From Actinomycetospora lutea (GTDB taxonomy: Bacteria > Actinomycetota > Actinomycetes > Mycobacteriales > Pseudonocardiaceae), in contig NZ_JAQZAL010000033.1 in the NCBI RefSeq assembly GCF_028737205.1, positions 1 through 64,000 of the forward strand: DNA of 64,000 nucleotides, given 5' to 3'. Positions 24,601 to 33,858 of the stretch are shown piece after piece. The first letter of the stretch is position 1. The number at the start of each line of letters is the position of its first letter. The notes below the pieces were generated by a model. It did no database searches and was not told where the DNA came from. It saw only the letters and a program-made list of their open reading frames with translations. Made by a program: the position numbers and the translations under genes.

Positions 24601-27449
24601 TGCACCGTGTGCAGGTGGTCCGCGTCGTAGGTGGTGACCGTCGTTCGTCCGAGGCCCGAGGTCTTCGTGTCGACATTGCCCTGAGCGGTGTACTTCCGTT
24701 CGGTCTCCAAAGCGAACACCGACGGCGTGCCGTCCACGTCCGGCTGCTCGAGGTAGCCCAACGCCGCGGCGTCCATCCCGGCGTAGTGCGCCTGGAACCC
24801 GGCCAGCGGAAGCACCAGGTGCTCCTCCCGGGTCAGCAGTCCCCTAGTCAGCTCGCCGAGAGGCCGGCCGTCGAACAGGCGGCGCATCTCCATGAGGACC
24901 ACACCGGCCGGGTCCCGCTTGACCGTGCGACACATCTGGTGGATCCGGGACGCGGGGTCGCGGGCGTACTCGATCTCGGTGATCGTCTCCAGCTCCGGGC
25001 GGGCGACGCCGCCCTGCGTCCCCCGGCCGCGGCACACCTCCCGCACGACGTTGCCGACGGCGTCGTAGGCGAGCTCCCGTTCCTCGATGCGGTCGTCGTT
25101 TGTCCGTTCCGGGTAGTGCTTGCGGGTGATGTGCGGGAACGTGAAGACGCGCGTCGTGCCGTCGGCCAGCACCTCCAGCTCCCGGATGCCGTAGACCGTC
25201 TCTTCCCAGCGGACCGGGCGGTCCTGCTGCGGCGTCCCGTCCAGGCTGTAGGCCTCGACGCGCTCCAGCATCCGGTCCAGGTGCGCGTGGTCGCGGGTGT
25301 TGCCGGGGACTCCGGCCTGGTTCATCAGGAAGCGGTGCCGGACGAGCACGTCGGCCCGGCTCTCGTCACCGACCTCCCGCTTGTCCACCTCCCGGAAGCC
25401 CTGGAAGCGGCGGAAGACCGGGTCGTAGTGGGCGTCCCGGTAGCGGTAGCGGGTGGTCAGCGTGCGACCGCGGACCGTGTCGACCTCGATCGTGGCGGCG
25501 ACGACCTGCATGGGGAACGGCATCGACGTGTCCCAGCGGCGCCCTTCCGCACGATCCGCGAGCGCCATCTCCACGACCGACGCGTACTCGAACGTGCTGA
25601 CCAGCCCCGACCCGTTGTCCATTCGGCGCAGCACGTGGGGTGGCGTCAGCTGCGGCCAGGAGATCCAAACGGTGGCGAGGCCGGTGGCACGCCGGGTGTT
25701 GTAGACGAGTCCGGCCCGGCCGCTGCCGTCCATGTCGGCGGCCCGGACGGTGCCCGGAATTGGGGCGGGCACAACTCCGTGGGAGATCCGGGGGCCGAAG
25801 CCGTGGCCGGAACGGTTCGGGTAGACGTCGACGCCGGCGGCGGACACCCGCACCAGATCGGCCAGGCCGTCGCCGTCCACGTCCAGCAGGAGCACCTGCT
25901 CGGGGGCGCCGGACAGACCCTCGAGCCGGGGGCTGCCGGTCATCGCGACCGGCGCACCGAAGCGCCCGTGACCGAGGTTGGGCAGGTACTCGATGCGGCC
26001 GCTGCGCACGCGCACCACGTCGGGGAGCCCGTCGCCGTTCATATCGGCCAGATGGGTAAGCCGGTCTGCGAAGCTCACGCCCGCCGGGTCGGGGGCGACG
26101 GTCGGCTCGGCCCAGCCGGCGGCTACCCGGTTCCGATACGTCACCAGGCCTCGGTCGGTGGACAGCAGGGCGTCCACGACGCCGTCGCCGTCCAGGTCGC
26201 CCAGCCGGACCCGACCGGTTTCTACCGGCGGCAGCGTCCGGGCCGTCCGGGGGTAGCCCACGAAGTCGCCGAAGCCGACCGCCCCGGCGTTCTGGTAGTA
26301 ACCGTTGAGCGGGTTGCCGCCGACGGCGACCAGCATGTCCGCCGTCCCACCACCGTCCATGTCGATCAGGGCGACGCCGTCGCTGCCGAACGAGCGCACG
26401 AACGGTGCCCGGGGCACCGGCCGGGGGCCGCGCCAGCGGCCCTCGCCGCTGTTCTCCCAGTAGGAGAGTCGACCGTTGTGGTTAGTGAGGACGCCCGGTA
26501 GCGGGAGATCGTCCAGCGCGACGAGCGCCACGTCGGGATCGTTCAGCGGCGGCGGCGAGGCGCCGCCGTCCGCCTCCATGAATCGGACCCGGAACGCGGC
26601 CGGGTCGAAGGAGCCGTACTCGAACGTGACCGGGTTCCGGACCACGTCCGGCACGTCGTCGCCGTGGGCGGTCAGCCTCGCCGACGCCAACTGGGACAGC
26701 CCGGACAGCGGCGCCTGCACGTAGGTAAACGCCAGTGTACGGACCAGGCGGCCGGGCGTGATGGTCAACGTGATCGCCCTGCACCGCCGGCTGACCCGTT
26801 GGGCGAAGCCGGCGCGCCCGTTGGTGACCACGTCGGGCCTGACCTCGTACTCGAAGCCGACCCGGAACGTCGCGTAGCCGATGCCGGTGAGATAGGGGTG
26901 GCCGTCGATCCGCGTGTAGCTGTAGTCGACCGCGTTGCCATTCATGTCGACCTGCTGCGACGGCAGCCAGGTCTGCACCCGGCCCGGGTCGTCGGGGTCG
27001 CTGACGCGGGAGTCCGCGGTAACGCCGAACCGCCAGCGCACGCCGTCCTTCTCGGTGACCTCCCAGTGATCGCCGACCCGTTCGTAGACGCTGAACGCCA
27101 GGTCCCGCACAGGGTGGTAGGTCCCGTCGGCCGACCGGCGGAGCTCGAGGTTGGAGTCCAGGAAGACCTCGGTGTCACCGTCGACCGGGATGCCCAGGTC
27201 GAGGCGCCGACCGATCTCCCTCGACTGAAGCCGCCAGCCCATCCCGAACGGACCGTTTCCCGACCCGTGGATGTACTCCAGCTTGACCGACGGCGTGAAC
27301 CCGGCGACACCGGTCGGCAGCTCGAACGGGACGCTCACGTTGCCCTGACCGGTGTTGAGGTCCAGGGAGAAGGACTCGCCAAGCCCCGCCGTCATCCCCG
27401 TGCCGGCGGGCGGCGAGGTGGACGTCGCGCCGGCTCCCGATCCGGCCAT
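21651..27449 (-). CDS. TcB-TcC fusion (SpvB/RHS) toxin protein with C-terminal HExxH effector domain
   Basis: 1932 residues from ATG 27449, whose A is shared with the upstream stop (TGATG). An SpvB-type N-terminus (SFSLDLNTGQGNVSVPFELP, GNGPFGMGWRL) is followed by VCBS/FG-GAP-like Asp-rich repeats (LIDMDGGGTADM, DLDGDGVVDAL, DMNGDGLPDVV, DVDGDGLADLV), a TcdB middle region and many YD repeats. The RHS core closes with MGRFLTPDPLYLHDPDRSDG and NDPLGSNDPQG near residue 1672. The last 260 residues are a different domain: hydrophobic helices (SVVGAIVGVIVGIIAAVAII and further ones), then WHIDHEAGHNLNLGVFGSIF with HEAGH at about 1883-1887 and SEVQAD near 1918. In Tc toxins such a fusion is the cocoon that encloses and self-cleaves a toxic C-terminus. 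No secretion signal is visible. Confidence 0.9.
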   Translation of the reverse strand: MAGSGAGATSTSPPAGTGMTAGLGESFSLDLNTGQGNVSVPFELPTGVAGFTPSVKLEYIHGSGNGPFGMGWRLQSREIGRRLDLGIPVDGDTEVFLDSNLELRRSADGTYHPVRDLAFSVYERVGDHWEVTEKDGVRWRFGVTADSRVSDPDDPGRVQTWLPSQQVDMNGNAVDYSYTRIDGHPYLTGIGYATFRVGFEYEVRPDVVTNGRAGFAQRVSRRCRAITLTITPGRLVRTLAFTYVQAPLSGLSQLASARLTAHGDDVPDVVRNPVTFEYGSFDPAAFRVRFMEADGGASPPPLNDPDVALVALDDLPLPGVLTNHNGRLSYWENSGEGRWRGPRPVPRAPFVRSFGSDGVALIDMDGGGTADMLVAVGGNPLNGYYQNAGAVGFGDFVGYPRTARTLPPVETGRVRLGDLDGDGVVDALLSTDRGLVTYRNRVAAGWAEPTVAPDPAGVSFADRLTHLADMNGDGLPDVVRVRSGRIEYLPNLGHGRFGAPVAMTGSPRLEGLSGAPEQVLLLDVDGDGLADLVRVSAAGVDVYPNRSGHGFGPRISHGVVPAPIPGTVRAADMDGSGRAGLVYNTRRATGLATVWISWPQLTPPHVLRRMDNGSGLVSTFEYASVVEMALADRAEGRRWDTSMPFPMQVVAATIEVDTVRGRTLTTRYRYRDAHYDPVFRRFQGFREVDKREVGDESRADVLVRHRFLMNQAGVPGNTRDHAHLDRMLERVEAYSLDGTPQQDRPVRWEETVYGIRELEVLADGTTRVFTFPHITRKHYPERTNDDRIEERELAYDAVGNVVREVCRGRGTQGGVARPELETITEIEYARDPASRIHQMCRTVKRDPAGVVLMEMRRLFDGRPLGELTRGLLTREEHLVLPLAGFQAHYAGMDAAALGYLEQPDVDGTPSVFALETERKYTAQGNVDTKTSGLGRTTVTTYDADHLHTVQEVVNGKVTTRTNDPVTGKPTRLTSAGGASTRMTYDAFGRLTAYMVADDTPAAASRVVEYDNTAVPNSITVDHRVDATTRARTVTYYDGSAREVQKRVQRQADEVVVSPWVAHNPWGDTKEEFEPTLDTTLAFAVPPTSARPSRTVQLDAEGRPVRANNYNGARSTVEITPFEVTIRDAADLTPGAPGFDTPRREQVNVWNQRTAILEAGSETRFWVGQFGELRELGDAVGTVCTYHYDLRGNRLRIDHRDAGHRIQWFNSHNEIVRTVDAKGDDVEVERDPEGRVTRVLLNGALTETFVYGDDDPAADGRLVDARYPGGRQEYTYDARGFLTEHRLSVGGQVLTLGYDHDDTGRQTSVTYPDGTVVTRSHMLNGVVARIDGVVDRIDYDARNLPTRIEFANGVTTTVGYEPGVGHIASQHTVGPGGVVLEDAVYTYDEMMRLSGTTDVADSATYGYDPLGQLAHVEGTDAGGPYAFDYTHHNSYDLVQVGESGSTLGYSDPARPDRVTTVDRPGEPRFDTVYDATGNLSALPGRTMEFNYKNQLTRVTVAGGPDIRYDYDYRGNLTRRRSTQGPVTDETLFLGRLMELRSGQHVNFVVHDRRRIAVKRGAQTRWVHLDPVGSARLFTDETGASVAQIAYHPFGKERIRVGSPATRTFALHDFDEATGLVYMGFRWYAPEMGRFLTPDPLYLHDPDRSDGDPVKLRLYTYTGNDPLGSNDPQGLSFWSVVGAIVGVIVGIIAAVAIIAAFACGIGFGLLAVAGLIGLVTVSYVVAANNQGTALGEFFRGFMLGLNAGLNATFLAAMGPVGAFLGGFVGTIIFLGAFDEVAALDGYQGVLGWSNWLMPMSWLVIGLGAAMWILNGLGHLIFWSIPQLWGGGIQFFRIEGFRMDWSTGMLATRGGWVANLNNIDTAYNMGFFAYVDSNSSGWHIDHEAGHNLNLGVFGSIFHFVGFIHEMGTAAGSGAFSEVQADSNAGRPGMWS

Positions 27450-30400
27450 CAGGCGGGGTAGGTGAAGTCGTACTCGACGAACAGCGAGAAGTCGGTGAGG
27501 GCACCGACGTCGACGCCCGGGTTCTCCGCCGGCGGGACGCTGATCGTCCAGCTGTCCACCAGGGGCTGCCCGACCGCGTCCGGAAAACCCGCCCCGGAGG
27601 CGTTGCCCGAGGCGTCCAGTGTGAACAGGTGCCCGGCGCCGAGCGCGTCCGACTCGAGCCTCACCTTGAGGCCGGCCGCCGCCGGGCCGACCGCCTGTAC
27701 AAAGTAGTCGGTGATGCGGGGGTCGCCGTGGTTGGCCGGGAGCATCGTGGCGTCGATCTTCAGACGCGCCGAGCCCTGGCTGCGAAGGAAGTACAGCTCG
27801 TCCGGAGCGAACATCCGCAGGGAGAACGCCCGCGCGGCACTCTCGCCCGCCGGCAGGGCGGCCTTGATCGTCGCCTCGAGGCCCGGGTCGAAGAACCCGT
27901 CGTAGTAGAGAACCATCTGGATGTCCAAAATCTGGTTCAGGTCGAACGTGTTCGACGAGCGCGGCAGGTCCAACTGCCACATGGTGGCGACGCCGTTGTT
28001 CTCGAACAGGCGCAGTTCACGGGCGTCGAGCTGGAAGATGACGGCGTCCTGCCGGACGTCGTACTCCGAGAGCGGCATGATATCGGCCGGATAGGTCTGG
28101 TGCACGATCGTTCCGTCCTTCTGCCGAAACTGTGAGAGCCCGATGTTGCGCAGCGTTCCATGCAGCCCCTCGGAGCCGTTCAGACCGACGAACACGACCT
28201 CCACCTGCTTGACCTTCTGCAGGTAGAACCCCGGGTAGCGCCGGTCGAAGTGGTCGAGAGTGGTCTCGAAGTAGGTGGTGCCGATGGCCAGTAGCCGACG
28301 GAACGCCATGGGGAAGAGATCGCCCAGCGACAGGCCCTGGCGCATCTGCGCCTTCTTGGAGCGGGTACGGACGTGGTCGAGCGTGAAGTAATCGACGTCC
28401 ATCAGGAGGGCATCGGCGCCCAGCAGGCCGTTGAGCTCGCCAAGCCCGTACTCAAGCTTGATCTTGCGCAGGTCCCGCCCGGTTTCGGCCTCGTACGCCT
28501 TCTCCATCATGACCGCCACCTCGATGGCCATGTCCAGGTAGCGGTTGGCGATCCGGCGGGATTCGCGCGCGAGGTTATACCACACGGCCGAGCTGAACTC
28601 CCGGCCCTGTAGGAACTCCAGGTTCTCCTTTGCGAACTGCTCCTGGGCCTGGGCGATGACCACTCGCTGCTGGGCGACCGCGATCCGCGCCTGAGCCTGC
28701 TGGACCTGCTGCTGGGCGGTCGCCCGGTAGGCATTGGAGGCCGCGATCTCGCGCTGCAGTCGCGCCGCCTCCAGGTCATGCGAGATCCGGGTCCGTCGGG
28801 CGGACAGCTCGTAGAGGACCTCGCTCCGTCGCTTGTCGTTGGCGCTGTAGTAGGTGAAGCCGCGGATGGTCTGCTCGACCTCGTCGTCTTCGTCCTGCGC
28901 CGCTGCTGACGACCACGCCTGCAGCGTGTCGAGCTCGTACAGCTCCCAGCGCACGGCCGCGAAGTCATTGGCCGCCTGCTGCGCGTTCTGCCGCTGCACG
29001 TCGGCCAGGTTCAGGTTGGCCCTCGCGACGTCGAGACCCTCCTGCGCCTCCGCCACCCCCCGGCGCTCCAGCTCGACGGACGCCGCGGCGATGGCCGCCT
29101 GCTGTGCCATCTGCTGCTCCCGCAGCTGCTCGTTCTCCGCCGAGCTCTGGAACTGGATGAACGTCGACTCCACCTGGGCGGCGTGCTGCGCGAAGTAGCG
29201 AGCTGTGACCTGCAGGTGCTCGAAGCTGAACGGCGGTAGCGTCAGGCTCATGCCCAGGTAGTTGAGGCCCGAATCGATCTTGGTCAACTGCACCCGCGCC
29301 CGGGCGAGGATGCTGGTCACCCGGGGGTTCTCGGTGACCGGCGCGCCGCCCAGGAACATCGCGCCGACGGCGGCCTCCACCCGAGCCCGCATCGTGCCGA
29401 ACAGCGGTGACGCGTAGAGCGGCGAGGCGCCGTCGAGCGTGTTGTCCAGCAGCATGACGAGTTCGTACCTGTCGCGTGCCGGTGCGAAGTCGGCCACCAC
29501 GTTGCGGGCCTGCCGATAGATGCGGTCGCCCCAATCCAGGTAGAGCTCGGCCAGCCGCAGCCACAGGTTCACTGACTCGACGGCGCGGTTGAGGTACTTG
29601 TAGTCGAGCGTGCTGAGGTACTCCTTCTCGGCCTCCGCATAGGAGCCGAGCGCGGCCTGGCAGTCGCCGATCGCCATCGGCAGGACCCAGAAACAGACGT
29701 GCGTCAGGTAGGCGACGGTGGTCGTGTGGTTGACCAGGTAGCCCATGAGCAGGCTCACGTCGTTGGTGGTCGACAGCGTGTCGTAGAACGCGCCGACGTT
29801 GCGCGCCGCCTGGCGGTCCAGGACGACGGCGTGGACCGAGCCCGCGACGTCGACCATCGCGAACTGCTTGGGGCTCCGACGGGTGGCGAACGCGTCGGTG
29901 GACAGCAGGCGGACCGCGGTCGCCGAGCGGTCGTCGCGCGCGCCGGCCCGAGCGGAGACAGCAATGTCAAACAAGTTGTGTTCGGCCCGCAGTCCGTCGA
30001 CCTCCTTGAGGACTTGCGCGGCGGCGTCGGTCGAGCCGCCGCGGTTCAGGGTTCCCGCCAGCGTCGTCAGCACGTCGACCTGTGCTTCCGGCTGCTCCAG
30101 CCCGGCGAACATCCGCGCGCTCTGGTTCAGCGTCTCCACCGCCCTCGGGCGGTCACCGCTCCGCTCCAGGAGGACGCCGACATCGTGGATGATCGCACCA
30201 GCGAGCGCCCTGTCCCGCGTGGTCTCGGCGGCCCGCTGCAGGAGCGCCAGCGCCCCGTCGAACTCACGGGCGCCGACGGCCACGCCCGCCTGGTCCAGCA
30301 GAGAGCCGACCGCGAGGTCCCGGTCGGTGAGTCCCATTTGAGCCACGCCCGCGAACGGCCGCAGGGCCGCGTCGCTGACCTGGATGTCACCCCCGAGGAG

Positions 30401-30763
30401 TCGTGGGGGGAAGGCCGCCTCCGAGACCGGGGTCTTCACCAGCATCTCCGCCGAGCGCGCGATCAGCGGGTCGAGCAGCTCGGCCCGGTTGACCTTGGTC
30501 CACTCGAGCGTCGTACCGATCCATGGCGGGAGCCTGGGGACGATCGTCGCCGCGATCAGGCCGCGGATCTGTTGATACTTCGTCAGCGCTGCACCGTGCT
30601 TGCGCTCCATCAGGAGTCGGTGTGCGGCCACGAGTTCGGCCTGCACGGATCGCTCGAACGCCGACTCCGGGGACGCGACCTCGAAATGGGCTGTCGCGAG
30701 CAACGCGCGCGCATCGAACACGTACGAGTATCGGTTCTCGACGAAGTACGTGGGCTCGGGCAT
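27449..30763 (-). CDS. compact TcA-like toxin component
   Basis: 1104 residues from ATG 30763, with GGGAGGAG five bases upstream. The N-terminal half is helical and TPR-like (YEAALGSY-type helices, LLQRAAETTRDRALAGAIIH). Residues about 540-790 are long Gln/Ala-rich coiled-coil helices (ATAQQQVQQAQARIAVAQQR), as in the TcA translocation channel. The C-terminus resembles the TcB-binding domain: LSEYDVRQDAVIFQLDAREL, RLFENNGVATMWQLDLPRSS, then LDIQMVLYYDGFFD. Typical TcA proteins are more than twice this length and carry a shell and receptor-binding domains that I do not see. The gene overlaps the TcB-TcC gene by one base, so the two are surely co-translated. The assignment rests on C-terminal pattern and context. 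Confidence 0.75.
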   Translation of the reverse strand: MPEPTYFVENRYSYVFDARALLATAHFEVASPESAFERSVQAELVAAHRLLMERKHGAALTKYQQIRGLIAATIVPRLPPWIGTTLEWTKVNRAELLDPLIARSAEMLVKTPVSEAAFPPRLLGGDIQVSDAALRPFAGVAQMGLTDRDLAVGSLLDQAGVAVGAREFDGALALLQRAAETTRDRALAGAIIHDVGVLLERSGDRPRAVETLNQSARMFAGLEQPEAQVDVLTTLAGTLNRGGSTDAAAQVLKEVDGLRAEHNLFDIAVSARAGARDDRSATAVRLLSTDAFATRRSPKQFAMVDVAGSVHAVVLDRQAARNVGAFYDTLSTTNDVSLLMGYLVNHTTTVAYLTHVCFWVLPMAIGDCQAALGSYAEAEKEYLSTLDYKYLNRAVESVNLWLRLAELYLDWGDRIYRQARNVVADFAPARDRYELVMLLDNTLDGASPLYASPLFGTMRARVEAAVGAMFLGGAPVTENPRVTSILARARVQLTKIDSGLNYLGMSLTLPPFSFEHLQVTARYFAQHAAQVESTFIQFQSSAENEQLREQQMAQQAAIAAASVELERRGVAEAQEGLDVARANLNLADVQRQNAQQAANDFAAVRWELYELDTLQAWSSAAAQDEDDEVEQTIRGFTYYSANDKRRSEVLYELSARRTRISHDLEAARLQREIAASNAYRATAQQQVQQAQARIAVAQQRVVIAQAQEQFAKENLEFLQGREFSSAVWYNLARESRRIANRYLDMAIEVAVMMEKAYEAETGRDLRKIKLEYGLGELNGLLGADALLMDVDYFTLDHVRTRSKKAQMRQGLSLGDLFPMAFRRLLAIGTTYFETTLDHFDRRYPGFYLQKVKQVEVVFVGLNGSEGLHGTLRNIGLSQFRQKDGTIVHQTYPADIMPLSEYDVRQDAVIFQLDARELRLFENNGVATMWQLDLPRSSNTFDLNQILDIQMVLYYDGFFDPGLEATIKAALPAGESAARAFSLRMFAPDELYFLRSQGSARLKIDATMLPANHGDPRITDYFVQAVGPAAAGLKVRLESDALGAGHLFTLDASGNASGAGFPDAVGQPLVDSWTISVPPAENPGVDVGALTDFSLFVEYDFTYPA

Positions 30764-30857
30764 CTGACTCCTCCCTTCAGGAGCTCGCCGCCGGGCCCGA
30801 CGGCTCGCCGTAGATGCAACACGGGATTGCTGCCGGCGAGCGATCTCGACCATCTAC

Positions 30858-31664
30858 TCAACGAGATCGGCGCGCCCTCTCGGCGCTCTTCGGTAGCACG
30901 CGAGGGGACGCTCCGCGCCGTTCCGCGCCCGCCATGACACAACCTTGCGGGTGCACGGTCGCGCCGATTCCCATGATCGCCAGCTCGCGCTGCGTGGGCA
31001 GCTGGTACTTCTCCGCTGCAGTGATATCGACCTGATAGCCCATGTCCTCGAGCGCCGCTATCGTCATCGCGCTGACCGGGTTGGGCACTTCACCGAGGAA
31101 GCCCGTCATCAATTCGTTACCGAAGACAGCCTCTCGCCAGTGTCCATCTCGGGTGCCGGGGCCGCCTTTGTTCTCCACCGGCACTGGTTGAGGTGTTGGT
31201 TGGTCGAGCAAAGCGGCGAACTCACGCATGGCTCCCGGGCCCGTGAATACCGGGTTGGCGGAGCCAGCGCCGGATAGCAGTTCCATGTCTTCCCACAACG
31301 TGCCCATGCCAAGCACGTGCCCCATCTCGTGGAAGATCACGTTCTCAAGGCTGCCATCGGTCTCCATTCGGAAGAGGTCAGCGGTGTCGAACCGCATAAC
31401 GCCAACTGCCGGGAGCAGTGAGCCAGCGCGCATGACGCGCGGGCCCGCTTCCCCCAGCACTCCCAGCGGACCGTCGATGGCGGCACCCTCGGCCAGAATC
31501 AAGCAATCGTCCACGACCTCGCCGTTCACCTCGACGGACGGCACATCAGCGCTCACGATCGCCGACCATCGTGCCGAGGCCTCCTCGAAAGCAGCACGCT
31601 GTGTCGAGGTGAGTCCGCCCACGAATCGGATCTCCACGGCGTAGGGTGGGACCGGCTTGGTCAT
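30858..31664 (-). CDS. leishmanolysin-like zinc metallopeptidase
   Basis: 268 residues from ATG 31664; a TTG one codon earlier is less likely. The zinc motif is FHEMGHVLGMGTLW (His112, Glu113, His116), followed by the family-typical GPGTRDGHWRE with the probable third His ligand at 175, then FGNELMTGFLGE and VSAMTIAALEDMGY (the Met-turn region). There is no Sec or Tat signal peptide and no membrane segment, unusual for this normally exported family. It is transcribed with the Tc genes (94-bp gap), so it may process or accompany the toxin. Confidence 0.82.
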   Translation of the reverse strand: MTKPVPPYAVEIRFVGGLTSTQRAAFEEASARWSAIVSADVPSVEVNGEVVDDCLILAEGAAIDGPLGVLGEAGPRVMRAGSLLPAVGVMRFDTADLFRMETDGSLENVIFHEMGHVLGMGTLWEDMELLSGAGSANPVFTGPGAMREFAALLDQPTPQPVPVENKGGPGTRDGHWREAVFGNELMTGFLGEVPNPVSAMTIAALEDMGYQVDITAAEKYQLPTQRELAIMGIGATVHPQGCVMAGAERRGASPRVLPKSAERARRSR

Positions 31665-32045
31665 CAACGATCGACCCCCAACTGCGAATCACGATGCTGC
31701 CCCGTTGGACTAGGGCGACCACCCGACGTTCTCTGACGGTCGACGCGCCTGGCAAGAGATCAGCAATTCATCGTGCCGCCCCTGAGGCAACGCGGCAATC
31801 CAACGAGCGAGCGATACGGTCTCACTCGTTCGGCGGCGTCAGCCCATGTAGGTAGATCGTGAAAGACATCGAGGCCCGCGCTTTTTGGCGGTTGGTAGCC
31901 GAGGCTGCACAGGGTGTAATCGCTTTGCGCTGTGCGGGTGGCGCCACTAATTGTTGATCAGTGTTTGTGCCAAGCTCGACATCGACTGCCTACAGCCTCC
32001 TGCCTTAGAGGGTCGTGTGGGGTAATTGATTCCAGGGGGATGATC
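31665..32045. promoter_or_regulatory. divergent promoter region between the two protease genes
   Basis: 381 bp separate the leftward peptidase-Tc operon and the rightward serine protease. It includes AT-richer stretches (31930-31975, around ACTAATTGTTGATCAGTG) in an otherwise GC-rich region. It presumably carries both promoters. No individual element can be assigned. Confidence 0.4.
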
Positions 32046-33833
32046 ATGCCCGATGGGGAAGCGCTCGACAACATCGAAGTCGACGACATGCTCTGGGAAC
32101 TGCGCCGCAGAGAAATGCTCGGTCGACCTGATGCCGAGGTCGCGCCGAGAATGAAGGCGGTCGAAGCCCTTGGCGACGTCACTACCGACCGAATCGTCGA
32201 AGCCGTGCGGGCCGGGCAGAAGGTCATCTACGGCGTAGACGACCGCGCAGACCTGTTCACGGTCAACGATTCGCAGGTCCTCGCCGATGCCGACGCCACC
32301 GTCGCACTGTTCGCCCGCAACGACGTCGTCGACAACGGCGACGGGACATCGACCCTGCGCACGACAAGCTACGCAGTAGCCCGCAATCTCTGTCAGGGCG
32401 AGCGGTTCCGCGACCAGGTCATCGGGGCCTTCTGCTCCGGATACCTCGTGGCGCCCGACCTCATCGCAACAGCCGGACACTGTATTGACGCCGCAGGCGT
32501 GCCCGACGTGCGCTTCGTGTTCGGCTTCCGCATGACCGACGCCACGACCGTGACCACACGAATACCCACCAACGATATCTACCGAGGCGTCGAGCTCGTC
32601 GGTCGTGCCGAGGACAGCGCCGGGACGGACTGGTCGCTCGTCCGCCTGGATCGACCTGTCCCCAACCGTCGTCCAGTCCGCATCCGTCTGGCCGGGAAAG
32701 TCGCGAAGGACCTCCCGCTCCACGTGATCGGTCACCCCAGCGGCCTACCGGCCAAGTACGCGCCAGGCGCAACCGTCCGCGACACCAACCCAGCAGCGTT
32801 CTTCGTGGCCAACCTCGACACCTACGGCGGGAACTCGGGCTCGGCGGTGTTCGGGAGCGAGACCCACCGGGTGGAGGGCACGCTCGTCCGCGGTGAGACC
32901 GACTTCGTGGCTCAAGGGCCGTGCAACGTGTCGCTGGTCTGTCCGTCCACGGGCTGCCGAGGTGAGGACTGCACACGCACGACCGAGTTCGCGCCGCTCG
33001 TCCCGGGCTACACGCTCGGGATCGCGAGCCACAGCCGCCAGGTACTCGACGTCCGCGGTGAGTCGCTCGCGGCGGGAGCAGAGATCATACAATGGCCCTA
33101 CCACGGCGGTGACAACCAACAATTCCGGCTCGAGGCGCTCGGTGATGGGCATGTGCGCATCGTCGCCAATCACAGCGGAAAGGTCCTCGACGTAACCGGT
33201 GGCTCCACGGCGTCGGGCGCCGCAGTCATCCAGTGGGACTGGCATGGCGGCGACAACCAGCGCTTCCGGCTCGAGCCCGCTGGAGCGGGTCACGTCCGGG
33301 TGGTGGCCAAGCACAGCGGCAAAGTCCTGGACGTGACCGGGGCATCAGGCGCTGCGGGCGCACGCATCATCCAGTGGGACGCGCACGGCGGGAACAACCA
33401 ACGGTGGCGGTTGCGGGCAGCACCGGTTCTCGCGCGACACAGCGCCATGGCGCTCGACGTTCGTGGCGCCTCGACCGCAGCGGGCGCCGAGCTGATCCAG
33501 TGGACACCGCACCACCAGGACAACCAGCTGTTCACCGTCGAGTCGTTGGGCGGAGGCGACTACCGGATCATCGCCGCTCACAGTGGCAAGGTCCTCGACG
33601 TCTCCGGGGCATCGACAGCGTCCGGGGCGAAGGTCATCCAGTGGGACTGGCACGGCGGCACAAACCAACGGTGGCGCCTTGAGCCGGTGGGCAGCGGCTT
33701 CTGCCGAGTGGTAGCCAGACACAGCGGCAAAGTCCTGGACGTCTCAGGCGCGTCGAGCGGTGCCGGCGCCGCAATCATCCAGTGGGACTGGCACGGCGGG
33801 GACAACCAGCGCTGGCGGCTGAGCGCAACCTGA
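32046..33833 (+). CDS. trypsin-like serine protease with C-terminal ricin-B-type lectin repeats
   Basis: 595 residues. ATG 32046 is chosen because AGGGGG precedes it by six bases; an ATG six bases earlier would sit on that site. Residues 105-290 are a chymotrypsin-fold protease with the triad His145 (ATAGHC), Asp195 (GTDWSLVRL) and Ser264 (GGNSGSAVF). From about 320 to the end there are two beta-trefoil lectin units, seen as repeated HSGKVLDVSGAS and IIQWDWHGGDNQRWRL. The N-terminal 100 residues carry no signal peptide. Lectin repeats usually target polysaccharides. It is divergent from the Tc operon and may share regulation with it. Confidence 0.87.
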   Translation: MPDGEALDNIEVDDMLWELRRREMLGRPDAEVAPRMKAVEALGDVTTDRIVEAVRAGQKVIYGVDDRADLFTVNDSQVLADADATVALFARNDVVDNGDGTSTLRTTSYAVARNLCQGERFRDQVIGAFCSGYLVAPDLIATAGHCIDAAGVPDVRFVFGFRMTDATTVTTRIPTNDIYRGVELVGRAEDSAGTDWSLVRLDRPVPNRRPVRIRLAGKVAKDLPLHVIGHPSGLPAKYAPGATVRDTNPAAFFVANLDTYGGNSGSAVFGSETHRVEGTLVRGETDFVAQGPCNVSLVCPSTGCRGEDCTRTTEFAPLVPGYTLGIASHSRQVLDVRGESLAAGAEIIQWPYHGGDNQQFRLEALGDGHVRIVANHSGKVLDVTGGSTASGAAVIQWDWHGGDNQRFRLEPAGAGHVRVVAKHSGKVLDVTGASGAAGARIIQWDAHGGNNQRWRLRAAPVLARHSAMALDVRGASTAAGAELIQWTPHHQDNQLFTVESLGGGDYRIIAAHSGKVLDVSGASTASGAKVIQWDWHGGTNQRWRLEPVGSGFCRVVARHSGKVLDVSGASSGAGAAIIQWDWHGGDNQRWRLSAT

Positions 33834-33858
33834 GCCGTTCCCGGGCACCCCACCAACG

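Noticed and set aside
24600-26501. Long open frame antisense to the TcB-TcC gene (also 22680-24401)
   Set aside because: Arg/Val-rich composition without domains; it mirrors the high-GC coding strand of a clearly real RHS gene.
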